From the IMG/VR virus record IMGVR_UViG_3300006033_000082, positions 1-31,137 of that record: DNA of 31,137 nt. One strand, given 5' to 3'. A program made the translations under genes and the position numbers. Shown one piece after another: positions 7,163 through 14,566 of the stretch (the first letter of the stretch is position 1; every line of letters starts with the position of its first letter). The notes beneath the pieces were generated by a model, which worked only from the letters and a program-made list of their open reading frames with translations, searched no databases and was not told the DNA's origin. The DNA is from a virus.

Positions 7163-7821
7163 TATTGTCTTGATTTTAAATAGTTTATAATAAGGTTCAT
7201 CGACTTGAAGTTTGCGGATTCAATCCTTGTCTTAGTAGAGGCTTTTTGCTCGTCAGTTAGCGTTGACGTTTCTAACAGTGCTAAAGCCTCTGCTTTAAGT
7301 TCGTCTTTCGTCTCCGCTTGATCTGAGTAGTAATAGTACTCAGTATCAATATCGTCTCGGTTAATGTTCCTTCCGAAAAGCTCTCCTAAACTTTGAGCTG
7401 CGTTTTTTAACGCAAATGCCTTGGCGGATGGTAGCCCCTTTTGTATTGCGTCTGCTTTAATCTGCTCAACGTCAAGGGATTTAGCATCTTTGTTTAGCTG
7501 AATTTTTACAGCCCCAACCCCCGATCGGGTTATCCAGATTTGCGATATAGGATTGAATACCTTTAAATCAAGTGATACGGCTATGGAGTTAATAACCACC
7601 TGATAATTAATGTTTTCAACAGACCATAACCCTGAAAACATTTCGTCGAGGTACTTTTCTATCAGCCCTATGGGGAGGTATCCGACTTCTTTTCCCCCTA
7701 ATTTTTGGGATTTAATATCCCCCTTCGCAGGCTGCTTGTTTAGTTCAGCCTGAAACGTCTCAATGTTTTTATAAAGCTCAACAACAGATAGTGCCTGTTG
7801 GTTTTTTTGTATGTTGCTCAT
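7162..7821 (-). CDS. Rad52/ERF-type single-strand annealing protein
   Basis: 219 residues. The order of features fits Rad52-superfamily phage annealing proteins: an N-terminal beta-rich core with GYLPIGLIEKYLDEMF and a run of strands to WITRSGVGAV, then the helix PSAKAFALKNAAQSLGELFGRNI (about 131-153), which corresponds to the conserved alanine-rich helix ending in LG..F. The C-terminus is a helical tail. It would coat and anneal the single strands made by the neighbouring YqaJ exonuclease, helping replication and formation of concatemers. It could also be classed as ERF or a distant RecT; the pairing with the nuclease makes the general role secure. Confidence 0.78.
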   Translation of the reverse strand: MSNIQKNQQALSVVELYKNIETFQAELNKQPAKGDIKSQKLGGKEVGYLPIGLIEKYLDEMFSGLWSVENINYQVVINSIAVSLDLKVFNPISQIWITRSGVGAVKIQLNKDAKSLDVEQIKADAIQKGLPSAKAFALKNAAQSLGELFGRNINRDDIDTEYYYYSDQAETKDELKAEALALLETSTLTDEQKASTKTRIESANFKSMNLIINYLKSRQ

Positions 7822-7837
7822 TTTTTGTGTGTGTTGT

Positions 7838-7853
7838 GGGGGCTTGCGCCCCC
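7838..7853 (-). promoter_or_regulatory. GNRA-capped hairpin in the leader of the annealing-protein gene
   Basis: On the minus strand GGGGGC GCAA GCCCCC is a perfect 6-bp G/C stem with a GCAA tetraloop. It ends 17 bases before the ATG at 7821. There is no T-run after it, so it is not a terminator. It may stabilise or tune translation of the downstream mRNA. Confidence 0.5.
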
Positions 7854-7887
7854 GTGTCCGAGGAACCCTATTCCAGAATAATAAGGA

Positions 7888-8028
7888 TTAAGACTTTTTT
7901 GATAATAATTTCACGGTTAATATTGATTCACCGTTATAGTATTTATGAAATATTCTTCTAGCATCACCCTCTGAATCTGCTATGACGATTGATCCGTGGA
8001 GTGTTCCTGTAACTGCGTATGTGTTCAT
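7888..8028 (-). CDS. Small hypothetical protein
   Basis: 46 residues, beginning MNTYAVTGTLHG and ending LLSKKS. The pattern of short strands and a helix (VIADSEGDARRIFHKYY) resembles a tiny alpha/beta fold, but I do not recognise the family. It lies between the first gene of the replication operon and the annealing-protein gene, in the same direction. The frame is open from an ATG and has coding-like composition; it is short, so confidence is moderate. Confidence 0.5.
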   Translation of the reverse strand: MNTYAVTGTLHGSIVIADSEGDARRIFHKYYNGESILTVKLLSKKS

Positions 8029-8067
8029 AGGAGGTTGTTTTGTGGGGCTATTACACCCCCTGTTTAA

Positions 8068-8274
8068 TTATTCAATAACTACTTTAATCCCCCTTTTTGC
8101 TGCATCAATTGCTTCGCTCATATCGCTAACAGATATGCGTTTCATTATCTGTGATCCGGTAGCGTTGATTTCTACATTATCAAACGAGCGTAGGTATTCT
8201 AACTGTTTGTAGGTTGCACCTTTAATAGCCTTGCTGCTTGTTTGTGTGCTTAGGGTGAAAGTTTCTTCGTTCAT
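8068..8274 (-). CDS. First gene of the replication operon, hypothetical
   Basis: 68 residues. The N-terminus is polar and Ser/Thr-rich, followed by predicted helices (TYKQLEYLRSF, SDMSEAIDAAKRG). ATYKQLEYLRSF looks like the helical segment found in some small phage proteins that bind nucleic acid, but no family assignment is safe. The gene starts 22 bases after the inferred transcription start of the replication promoter, with an A/C-rich leader very like that of the rightmost early gene, suggesting shared control. Confidence 0.65.
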   Translation of the reverse strand: MNEETFTLSTQTSSKAIKGATYKQLEYLRSFDNVEINATGSQIMKRISVSDMSEAIDAAKRGIKVVIE

Positions 8275-8302
8275 GACGTTTGTTATTTGTTTGTTTATGT
8301 GT

Positions 8303-8310
8303 CAAAGATA
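8303..8310 (-). promoter_or_regulatory. -7 box of the replication-operon promoter
   Basis: The minus strand reads TATCTTTG, an exact TAnnTTTG, preceded by AAATGTAG. The rightmost early promoter has AAATGTTG before its own box. No good TTG lies at the expected distance (the trinucleotide there is CAT), so the promoter may need an activator. It follows the late terminator and points to the gene at 8274. Confidence 0.55.
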
Positions 8311-8350
8311 CTACATTTATACTCGTATGTATGTAACACAAGTCACGGAT

Positions 8351-8381
8351 AAATAAAAAACCCCTAAAAAAATTTAGGGGT
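8351..8381 (-). terminator. Terminator of the late operon
   Basis: On the minus strand ACCCCTAAA pairs with TTTAGGGGT (8381-8373 with 8368-8360, loop of four) and runs into TTTTTTATTT. This is a standard intrinsic terminator, 22 bases after the stop of the last late gene. It separates late from replication transcription. Confidence 0.85.
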
Positions 8382-8402
8382 CAAATAATAGTGTAACTAT
8401 CT

Positions 8403-8681
8403 CTATTGCTGTAACTTATCCTTTTCTTGATACTTAACAGATATAGTATTCAAAGAAAGTTTAATATCGACTAAGTTACAATTTATTGTTTTCACAACTT
8501 CTTCGAGTGCTGTAAGTCTTCTTTCAGTGTTAACTTGTTCAATCTCAAGTGTTTTAATCCTCTCATTCGTAGAGATATTATAGCTAATCGCATACCCTGA
8601 GATTGCAGTTAGGATAGGTATCAGTGTGATTATTAAGCTACTCACACTAATTTGTTTACTCATTAATTCCTTTGCGCTCAT
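8403..8681 (-). CDS. Membrane-anchored coiled-coil protein, last late gene
   Basis: 92 residues: a hydrophobic segment (about 13-34, VSSLIITLIPILTAISGYAI) and then a coiled coil with heptad-like spacing (RIKTLEIEQVNTERRLTALEEVV). This layout resembles small phage lysis or membrane proteins (holin-like, inner-membrane spanin-like or XhlA-like, although XhlA has the helix at the other end). A holin candidate next to the endolysin is already present at 21479-21649, so this one may be an accessory lysis or superinfection protein. It lies directly after the exported protein and before the late terminator. Confidence 0.65.
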   Translation of the reverse strand: MSAKELMSKQISVSSLIITLIPILTAISGYAISYNISTNERIKTLEIEQVNTERRLTALEEVVKTINCNLVDIKLSLNTISVKYQEKDKLQQ

Positions 8682-8683
8682 AG

Positions 8684-9166
8684 TTATTTAAAGATTATGT
8701 CGTAAGTGATTGTAAAGCCTAGCTGGTAGGTAAGATAATAGATAACAGCCTCAATAACATATTGATACCAGTCCCTTGCCGGCTCACCTATTCGGATAGT
8801 AACAGCTGCTATCATAGTAGAGTTACGGATCATCCGTGAAAGGTGATATCCATCTGTCGTCCAAGCCAGTGCGGTTGTAGATAGGGGGAACTTAGCCCCT
8901 TGAGCGGGGTCGCCGTTTCGGTACTTATTCCTCCAGCTTAAGGAGTTATCCCAGAATTGGGGGTTACCGAACACCTCAGTTACCCCTTGAGGGTGAAATT
9001 TACTTGCCTCGGCCAGCCCATCCGCCATACCGGAGACAAGCAAAAGCGAAGAGGTAACGTAAAAGTTACTCTCCTGATTCTTAGTAGTTTGACCAAGTAC
9101 GTTAATCTGCGCTTGCGTCGTTACTGTTATCAGAAGTAACAGAACTAAGGCTAAGTGTCTCTTCAT
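8684..9166 (-). CDS. Exported protein of unknown function
   Basis: 160 residues from the ATG at 9166, chosen because the protein then begins with a classic signal peptide: MKRH, a leucine-rich core (LALVLLLLITV) and a TQAQ cleavage region. The frame is open further upstream but that would bury the signal. The mature part contains FWDNSLSWRNKYRNG, GAKFPLSTTALAWTTDGYH and a C-terminal hydrophobic pair of segments (YVIEAVIYYLTYQLGF), so it may associate with the outer or inner membrane. Similar SWRNKY/TDGYH proteins are familiar to me from Bacteroidota phages, without a known role. Its start overlaps the preceding gene by 65 bases in another frame, a longer overlap than elsewhere here. Confidence 0.65.
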   Translation of the reverse strand: MKRHLALVLLLLITVTTQAQINVLGQTTKNQESNFYVTSSLLLVSGMADGLAEASKFHPQGVTEVFGNPQFWDNSLSWRNKYRNGDPAQGAKFPLSTTALAWTTDGYHLSRMIRNSTMIAAVTIRIGEPARDWYQYVIEAVIYYLTYQLGFTITYDIIFK

Positions 9167-9326
9167 CCGTGAGGGGTTCAAAGGGTACGAATTCAAAAGG
9201 CTCAAAGGAAATATTGGTATCGGATATCCCTTCACCCTCCAGATCGCAAAGGTAAGTGCCATCTGGGTAGACAGCTTTTACATAGGCTTTTGTGTAGCCA
9301 TCCCAGTTTATTATTTTTTCTATCAT
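9102..9326 (-). CDS. Small acidic hypothetical protein
   Basis: 74 residues, very acidic in its second half (EPFEFVPFEPLTDEETLSL, then SSVTSDNSNDASAD). The first half looks like a small beta unit (GYTKAYVKAVYPDGTYLCDLEGEG). It overlaps the preceding gene by ATGA, which supports translation, and its end overlaps the signal peptide of the exported protein. No function can be assigned; the tail region of the late operon suggests a virion or assembly role. Confidence 0.55.
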   Translation of the reverse strand: MIEKIINWDGYTKAYVKAVYPDGTYLCDLEGEGISDTNISFEPFEFVPFEPLTDEETLSLSSVTSDNSNDASAD

Positions 9327-9856
9327 TTTTTCGACGTTATTTCGGTGTTAATAATCGTTAAGTTATTCACCCCGGAGGCGAACTGGTAAGTGATGTCTAA
9401 CTGCTTCGCTGTCAAGGTATCAACAGCGACCTCGGTCAAGTTAGTAATCGGTCTGTCAAACGGCGTTGAAAGTCCGGCAGCGGTCTGGATCACGGTCTCA
9501 CCCGTTAACCACACCCCCGTTGCGGTAAATCTTAATGTTAGTTCAAGCCTTGCGTTGTTATTTGCAAGGCTATTAGGTAGCATTATAGAGGAGGTAGTAA
9601 TTACAGTCGTGCCTAACCTTAGTGTGAGCGTTGCGGTTATGTTAACTTGTGTCGTTATAACACCTGCTAGGGTGGCTTTGATAACCGATCCTGAGGCCAT
9701 GTCGGCTGGCTGCAACGTCACAGGTTGATCTAACATTGAGGTCTCGGTAGTGCCTGTCACAGCCTTTGTGGCTGTATTGGTGTACACAGTCACAGCGACA
9801 GAGCGACCTAAATCGCTCTGCGCTATCCTGTTTAGATCTTTGCCGTTTAAGTTCAT
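9323..9856 (-). CDS. Probable structural protein (fibre-associated)
   Basis: 177 residues dominated by Thr, Ala and Val in alternating beta pattern (ITTQVNITATLTLRLGTTVITTSSIML), typical of fibre or appendage beta-sandwich domains. It begins at the stop of the fibre gene (TAATG junction) and overlaps the next gene by ATGA. No catalytic motif is visible. The likely role is a fibre tip, chaperone or decoration component; this is inferred from position and composition. Confidence 0.6.
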   Translation of the reverse strand: MNLNGKDLNRIAQSDLGRSVAVTVYTNTATKAVTGTTETSMLDQPVTLQPADMASGSVIKATLAGVITTQVNITATLTLRLGTTVITTSSIMLPNSLANNNARLELTLRFTATGVWLTGETVIQTAAGLSTPFDRPITNLTEVAVDTLTAKQLDITYQFASGVNNLTIINTEITSKK

Positions 9857-11529
9857 TAGTCTCTACGTGCTAAGATTAGCATTACTTCCATACCGCCTGT
9901 TCCGTTACCGGTTGCATTCACCCTCACTACCCTCGAAGAGGTATATTGAGTTTGATCCGCTAAGGCAGTGAACGTTAACGTCTTAGCATTGTTAACTGTC
10001 TTGCCTGATACGAGCGTGATGTTGTCCCCCGTGGGGTCAAGCACCGCCTGAATATTAGTAAGGTTGCCTGCTGATAGCGTGTTAGCTACCGTGATCGCTG
10101 TTACATAATAACCGGCTGGGATGATAATATCCTTATTGGCCGTTCCGCTTGCGATATTGGTAGTGAATATTCCCGTTGTGGCCTTTTGCTGCAACGGATT
10201 AACTGTGAGAGCAGGGGTTCCGTTCATCGCTCCGTGAAGTCTATTACCGCTTGTATCAATAGCAGATACGTGTCCCATGTTCTCGCCTTTGAGTTCGAGA
10301 ACGGTGCCAAGTTGGTAACACTCGACGTTATCAAGGTTAAATGCCCCACCTCCCCCGTCGTTTCTTGCGTAAATACGAAAGTTATTGTCAATGCTAATAA
10401 AATACAATGTGTAGGTTCCGGGGCTATAATTTGTAGTAGTGATTAATGTAGTCCCGCCAGTTGTGTTTGTTATTAGTAATCTAGCGGTTGATGATACAGT
10501 AAATAATAATTTGTATGACTTGTAAGGAATTAAATTTCCGTTCAAAGGAGATACATATGTAAGATTATTAACGGCATCGTATGAAGCAATTCCGCCTCCA
10601 ATAGCCCAACTTAACCCCTTAGCCCAATTTGTATCAGTATCAAAAGTACCGTTTACGACTTTGTTCACCTGACTAGCCCCCCTATACTTTGACAGTATAA
10701 CCGAGTTTTGCGGTTGCCCGTTGTTATACAATTGCAAAACCTCCGTTGCTGTAAGGGCAAGGTTCCAAAAACGGGCTAAATAAATTGAGCCTTTAAAGAA
10801 ACTGCCAGCCCCCGTACTCCCTAATAATTGTACAGAGGTAGTTGTTTCAATTAAATTTGTTGATTGAGCTGAGGATAGAACCAGTTGACCGTTTAAATAA
10901 ATCACCTTATTAGTACCATCCCATCCTGCCAATCCGTGTAATAATCTCCCTGCATATTGTGTAACGGAGACATTCCCCCAATCTCCTATGCCATATTTAT
11001 TGATCTTTAGAAATCCTGCTTCAATGTAAACTCGAAAACCGTTTGTTCCTTTATAAAATATAGTCTGTACTGTTGTCACATCGCTAGATAGCTTAATAAA
11101 AAACTCCTGCATAAAAGGGGTTCCGGGAAAATTCAAATTAGCATTATCAGCTATGCTAATGTAGTCGTCTAAGCCATCACAGACCAGACCGGGGTATTCG
11201 GGCTGCCACCCCGAATCGTCACAGACCATTGCTTCAACACCTGAGCTGTCACGGGTGAACATTCGCTTGATAGTCTTTGCAAACATTCGCAGGTTACCCG
11301 ATAGGGGGTTACTACCCGAAGCCAGCATAACATAGTCACGAAAGTTAGAGGTTGCCTCGCCCCCTGTTTCGTAAGCAACCGCCCAGCCAGATGCAGTGTA
11401 TTTATAAATCTTTTCAGCTACAAAAGCGTAGCTGTTAAGACGAGGTGCTGGATACCTCGCTTGTAAATCATCTAATGTAGCAAAGCTACCCAAGTAGCCG
11501 TACATCCCAGTTAACTGCTTTTGTCTCAT
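9856..11529 (-). CDS. Tail fibre / receptor-binding protein with LamG-like domain
   Basis: 557 residues. The N-terminal 50 residues contain a short attachment-like segment (GSFATLDDLQARYPAP, then EKIYKYTASGWAVAYE). From about 110 to 270 there is a concanavalin/LamG-type jellyroll: GLVCDGLDDYISIAD, FMQEFFIKL, GLAGWDGTNKVIYLNGQ and IYLARFWNLALTATEVLQLY. A second sandwich (about 290-405, beginning VNKVVNGTFDTDTNWAKG) resembles carbohydrate-binding modules that open NG.F..... W. The C-terminal part (about 430-557) is Thr/Asn-rich beta. These are carbohydrate-binding folds, so it is a strong candidate for host-surface recognition. It follows the small protein at 11535 by 5 bases. Confidence 0.72.
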   Translation of the reverse strand: MRQKQLTGMYGYLGSFATLDDLQARYPAPRLNSYAFVAEKIYKYTASGWAVAYETGGEATSNFRDYVMLASGSNPLSGNLRMFAKTIKRMFTRDSSGVEAMVCDDSGWQPEYPGLVCDGLDDYISIADNANLNFPGTPFMQEFFIKLSSDVTTVQTIFYKGTNGFRVYIEAGFLKINKYGIGDWGNVSVTQYAGRLLHGLAGWDGTNKVIYLNGQLVLSSAQSTNLIETTTSVQLLGSTGAGSFFKGSIYLARFWNLALTATEVLQLYNNGQPQNSVILSKYRGASQVNKVVNGTFDTDTNWAKGLSWAIGGGIASYDAVNNLTYVSPLNGNLIPYKSYKLLFTVSSTARLLITNTTGGTTLITTTNYSPGTYTLYFISIDNNFRIYARNDGGGGAFNLDNVECYQLGTVLELKGENMGHVSAIDTSGNRLHGAMNGTPALTVNPLQQKATTGIFTTNIASGTANKDIIIPAGYYVTAITVANTLSAGNLTNIQAVLDPTGDNITLVSGKTVNNAKTLTFTALADQTQYTSSRVVRVNATGNGTGGMEVMLILARRD

Positions 11530-11534
11530 CTCAG

Positions 11535-11861
11535 TTAAGTATTAAATTTAACCGCTGTTACATTTCCTACAAGTCCGCTACCTGAAATCTTGATTCTAAA
11601 ATAACTCCCTGCGGTTGCGTCAATCAGCCATTGCATTGAATCAGAACCAGTTACGAGGATCGTATCACTTAAATCATACTCGACAAAAGTAGTATTATCA
11701 ACCGAAGTCTCAACGATAGCGGTTGCGGTTCCTTCTAAATCAGTGTAACTAACTGATATTGTGCAGTGTCCTGATTTGCTTAAACACTTAAAGCTCTCGG
11801 ACGTAAACTCCCCTGCTGATAAATCAAACGGGAGATCACTTGCTTGCGTGTAAAGGTTCAT
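11535..11861 (-). CDS. Small beta-rich structural protein
   Basis: 108 residues with alternating beta pattern (HCTISVSYTDLEGTATAIVETSVD, then YFRIKISGSGLVGNVTAVKF), compatible with an immunoglobulin-like or jellyroll decoration or fibre-base domain. It is the first gene after the terminator that follows the major capsid gene and directly precedes the fibre gene. A capsid decoration protein or a fibre adaptor are both possible. Confidence 0.6.
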   Translation of the reverse strand: MNLYTQASDLPFDLSAGEFTSESFKCLSKSGHCTISVSYTDLEGTATAIVETSVDNTTFVEYDLSDTILVTGSDSMQWLIDATAGSYFRIKISGSGLVGNVTAVKFNT

Positions 11862-11884
11862 ATTATTGTAGTTAATTATGTTAA

Positions 11885-11909
11885 GAAAAAAGGGGGTTGT
11901 TAGCCCCCT
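11885..11909 (-). terminator. Terminator after the major capsid gene
   Basis: On the minus strand AGGGGG-CTAACAA-CCCCCT (11909-11891) is a perfect 6-bp G/C stem followed by TTTTTCTT. It lies 21 bases after the capsid stop. Downstream late genes must be transcribed by read-through or from another promoter; I see no good TAnnTTTG box in the gap. Confidence 0.8.
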
Positions 11910-11929
11910 AAAACTTAAGGCCTGGAAGC

Positions 11930-12844
11930 CTACGCATTAGCCTGAATGATAGGGATAATACCGTACTTGTCTGAACGTCTGTACTTTCCACCTACCATTA
12001 CCGACGCTTCATAGGTATTACCAAACATACCGGGTGCATTGTCGGACACATTAGCATAAATATCGCTCATGCCGAACGAGGTGCAACCCTTTTGCAGAAG
12101 TAAAGCCACTGCTTGGTCGGTTGCAGCCCCTGCGTTGCCAGCAGCACGAACAACACCAGCGGATGTTGCGAAGACTGCGTTGACAACAGGGATGATCTTA
12201 ACACCGTACAAGTCGATAGACCCAAGCCCCCCAATAGGCTGAACTGGCAAACGGTCTGCGTTAAAGTCAAGATCGTTCATCAATTGCCAGAACATTGTTG
12301 AGTCAATTATTAACGCACGTTCATTTGCAGGCACGCTTTGCTTATCCATAATCGCAAGGGCTGCCTTTAAATCGTACGCTGTGAATGCTTTACGATTTCC
12401 GGTTGCCCCGGGTGCATGACCTACCTCACTAGCCCCCGTAGTTGCAACGTACTTTCCAGTCGTGTAATGATACTGACCGTTGAGGATATTCCTTGCTGCA
12501 CGAAGCGATAGCCCTTGCAGGTTATCGTTAAGTACTGATTCCTCTTTGTCGTAGCTTAACTGCTTAGTCTCGTTCCAACCAACTCTGATAGGTCCTATCT
12601 CAAGGTTAGTCAGTGAGTAATAGTTATCTGCATCGGTACGTTCAGACGTAGATACAGGATAAGTAGTATTACCTTCCGTGACACTTGCAGGGGTTCCGGC
12701 ATTGGGTATGTGGATAGTAGTCACACCACCACCTGAATAAATAAACGCACTATCGTCTTTTAGCGCTCCTTGAACTTTTGTTAAAAGATCGTCAAATAAA
12801 TTTTGCTCGATCATGTTTAACCACACTTCTCTTTGTACTGCCAT
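11930..12844 (-). CDS. Major capsid protein
   Basis: 304 residues. Features of an HK97-fold coat protein are visible: an N-terminal helix-rich arm (MAVQREVWLNMIEQNLFDDLL), ASVTEGNTTYPVS, the long helix AYDLKAALAIMDKQS, ERALIIDSTMFWQLMNDLDFN and the C-terminal GMSDIYANVSDNAPGMFGN and KYRRSDKYGIIPI. It follows the fused protease/scaffold gene, the usual neighbour of a coat gene. A 16-bp palindrome fills the gap before the start and a strong terminator follows, consistent with a gene expressed to high level. Confidence 0.85.
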   Translation of the reverse strand: MAVQREVWLNMIEQNLFDDLLTKVQGALKDDSAFIYSGGGVTTIHIPNAGTPASVTEGNTTYPVSTSERTDADNYYSLTNLEIGPIRVGWNETKQLSYDKEESVLNDNLQGLSLRAARNILNGQYHYTTGKYVATTGASEVGHAPGATGNRKAFTAYDLKAALAIMDKQSVPANERALIIDSTMFWQLMNDLDFNADRLPVQPIGGLGSIDLYGVKIIPVVNAVFATSAGVVRAAGNAGAATDQAVALLLQKGCTSFGMSDIYANVSDNAPGMFGNTYEASVMVGGKYRRSDKYGIIPIIQANA

Positions 12845-12845
12845 T

Positions 12846-12861
12846 TTTAATACGTATTAAA
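12846..12861. promoter_or_regulatory. Perfect palindrome in front of the capsid gene
   Basis: TTTAATACGTATTAAA is a perfect 16-bp palindrome filling the 18-base gap between the protease/scaffold stop and the capsid ATG. It could be a protein-binding site or, with no loop, a poor RNA hairpin. No promoter box adjoins it. Confidence 0.55.
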
Positions 12862-12862
12862 G

Positions 12863-13909
12863 TTACTTTTTCAATTCTTTGTAAGCCTTCAAACAGGCTT
12901 CATACTCCTCTTTGCTTTCTGAGTACCAAGCACTTAACTTACCTTTCGCTGCTTTCTCTTGCCATTTTACCGCAAGTGCTTTAGTGTCAAGAGGTTTGTT
13001 AATGTCGTCTTTAATGCTTCGTTGCTGTTTAGGCATATCTGCGATAAGAGCTTTAAAGTTAGTAAGCCCAATTGCTTTAGCGTGAGCAACAAATTTACTC
13101 TTATCACTTGCTTTGATCTTACCTTCTTTGATTGCGTCTTCGACTACTGTCTCTGTTTCTGCTTCCTCAGTGCCTTCTTTTAGCTTTTCAAGTTCTGCTT
13201 TGAGCTGCTCAATAGTAGCTTTAAGCTGCTCATTTTCAGTAGCTAAGTCACCCTCCTGATCAGGGTCAACAGGATCAACGGCCTCAAGGGGTTCCTCTTC
13301 GGGCATTGGTTTTTTCTCCTCCTCAGGAGCAACATTTTTTAATTTATTTTCCATCTCTTTGAATTTAACTGCATTTGTAATTAACTTTCCTTTGTAAATT
13401 TCATCGATCAAACCGAATTCAAAAGCCTCTTGGGCTGTTAACCATTTGTCTTGTTTCATCAATGATAAACACTCCTCAGGAGTTCGACCAGTTTTTTGAG
13501 CATAGATATTTGCAAGTCTGCTATCAACTGCGTTCAGCGAATCAATAACACTCTGCATATCATCTACATTACCGTACTCCCCAGCCGACGCCCTGTGAAT
13601 CAGGATCAAAGCTGCATCACTCATAGATACTTTCGTTGCACTCATCGCAAGTACTGTCGCTGCACTCGCTGCCATGCCTTCAAATCTGACGTTAGTAACC
13701 CCTGATCTTGAGCGAATTAAATCATAAATCGCAAGTCCGTGAGCGACGTCACCGCCCGGAGAAGTAACGATTATATCTAACTGTTTATCAGATACTTCAT
13801 TTAATGTCTTTGCAAAATCCTGAATAGTAACTCCTTCGCTAAACCAAGATTGGCCTATTTCGTCGTCTATCCTTAATGTCGCAATGTCATTATTTATCTC
13901 GAAGTTCAT
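12863..13909 (-). CDS. Capsid maturation protease (ClpP-like) fused to scaffold
   Basis: 348 residues. The N-terminal 190 are a ClpP/S49-like serine protease: DIIVTSPGGDVAHGLAIYD (oxyanion loop), EGMAASAATVLAMSA with the nucleophile Ser82, LILIHRASAG with His105 and QDKWLTAQEAFEFGLID with Asp154, giving a full triad. After a Pro/Glu-rich linker (about 196-225), a coiled coil (ENEQLKATIEQLKAELEKLK) and a basic helical tail form a scaffold-like region. Protease-scaffold fusions assemble the procapsid and then cleave themselves out. It overlaps the connector gene by ATGA and precedes the coat gene. Confidence 0.88.
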   Translation of the reverse strand: MNFEINNDIATLRIDDEIGQSWFSEGVTIQDFAKTLNEVSDKQLDIIVTSPGGDVAHGLAIYDLIRSRSGVTNVRFEGMAASAATVLAMSATKVSMSDAALILIHRASAGEYGNVDDMQSVIDSLNAVDSRLANIYAQKTGRTPEECLSLMKQDKWLTAQEAFEFGLIDEIYKGKLITNAVKFKEMENKLKNVAPEEEKKPMPEEEPLEAVDPVDPDQEGDLATENEQLKATIEQLKAELEKLKEGTEEAETETVVEDAIKEGKIKASDKSKFVAHAKAIGLTNFKALIADMPKQQRSIKDDINKPLDTKALAVKWQEKAAKGKLSAWYSESKEEYEACLKAYKELKK

Positions 13910-14403
13910 AATGAATAATTTTTTTTAGGGTTACTGATAACGTAAACCGTACTATCAACTTCGCTTGTGTTAACATAATCTAACGTTGAATATAACGAAT
14001 CTTTTGCATTATACCGATCAACGCAAAATTTTCTTAACTCCTCTAAAAGGAAGTTGCCGTTATCCATCACTGACTGTTTAAACTTGCTAAGTTGCTCACG
14101 TTGAATTGATTGAGAGTTATTAGACACAAGCATATTAATACCTGTGTCGCTAACCTCTACTTGAACTCGGTCTAAAACAGAAGCAAAAACTAACCACGCA
14201 AGAGCGGGCTTAATGTAATCATCTATTAATGAATCATATACATTTCCTGCATTTGCGATAACTAAAGAGTATAGAGCGTTACCCAGCACCGTATCTCTAA
14301 TATGACGTCGTTCATTAACAACTATGTCGCTATCAGTTATTTGCGCACTCTGTAACTCTCTACCCTCTACGATAGTTAGTATTTCACTTTTTGTTATCAG
14401 CAT
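13906..14403 (-). CDS. Head-tail connector-like protein
   Basis: 165 residues, mostly helical. It has the pattern of small connector proteins of Bacteroidota phages (DUF6712-like): an N-terminal segment with LITKSEILTIVEGRELQSAQI, an early helix ending ERRHIRDTVLGNALYSLVI, DDYIKPALAWLVFASVL and a C-terminal FKQSVMDNGNFLLEELRKFCVDRYN. Such proteins sit below the portal. The position, between tail tube and capsid protease genes, agrees. The family call is from pattern memory only. Confidence 0.6.
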   Translation of the reverse strand: MLITKSEILTIVEGRELQSAQITDSDIVVNERRHIRDTVLGNALYSLVIANAGNVYDSLIDDYIKPALAWLVFASVLDRVQVEVSDTGINMLVSNNSQSIQREQLSKFKQSVMDNGNFLLEELRKFCVDRYNAKDSLYSTLDYVNTSEVDSTVYVISNPKKNYSL

Positions 14404-14560
14404 CGACTTTTTCGATTAAGGTATTACCTAAACGGTACAGTGCTTCTAATGCCTCTTGACTTGCTGTGTCAAGAATAATCAGACTGCCTATGCCGGGTAA
14501 CGGGTTTCTAAGAGTTGCCTTGCACCCTTTTCCTGCGTACTCCTTTTTTACTCTGTACAT
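14384..14560 (-). CDS. Small hypothetical protein between tail tube and connector genes
   Basis: 58 residues (MYRVKKEYAGKGC..., ending VDADNKK). The first half is basic and the middle has a short hydrophobic strand pair (LPGIGSLIILD) followed by a helix (SQEALEALYRLG). It starts 6 bases after the tail tube stop and overlaps the connector gene by 20 bases. Its size and place suggest a small assembly or closure protein, but there is no motif to prove it. Confidence 0.6.
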   Translation of the reverse strand: MYRVKKEYAGKGCKATLRNPLPGIGSLIILDTASQEALEALYRLGNTLIEKVDADNKK

Positions 14561-14566
14561 AAATGA

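Noticed and set aside
9390-9728. Plus-strand open frame of 112 codons
   Set aside because: Antisense to the beta-rich structural gene whose Thr/Val-rich codons leave the opposite strand open.
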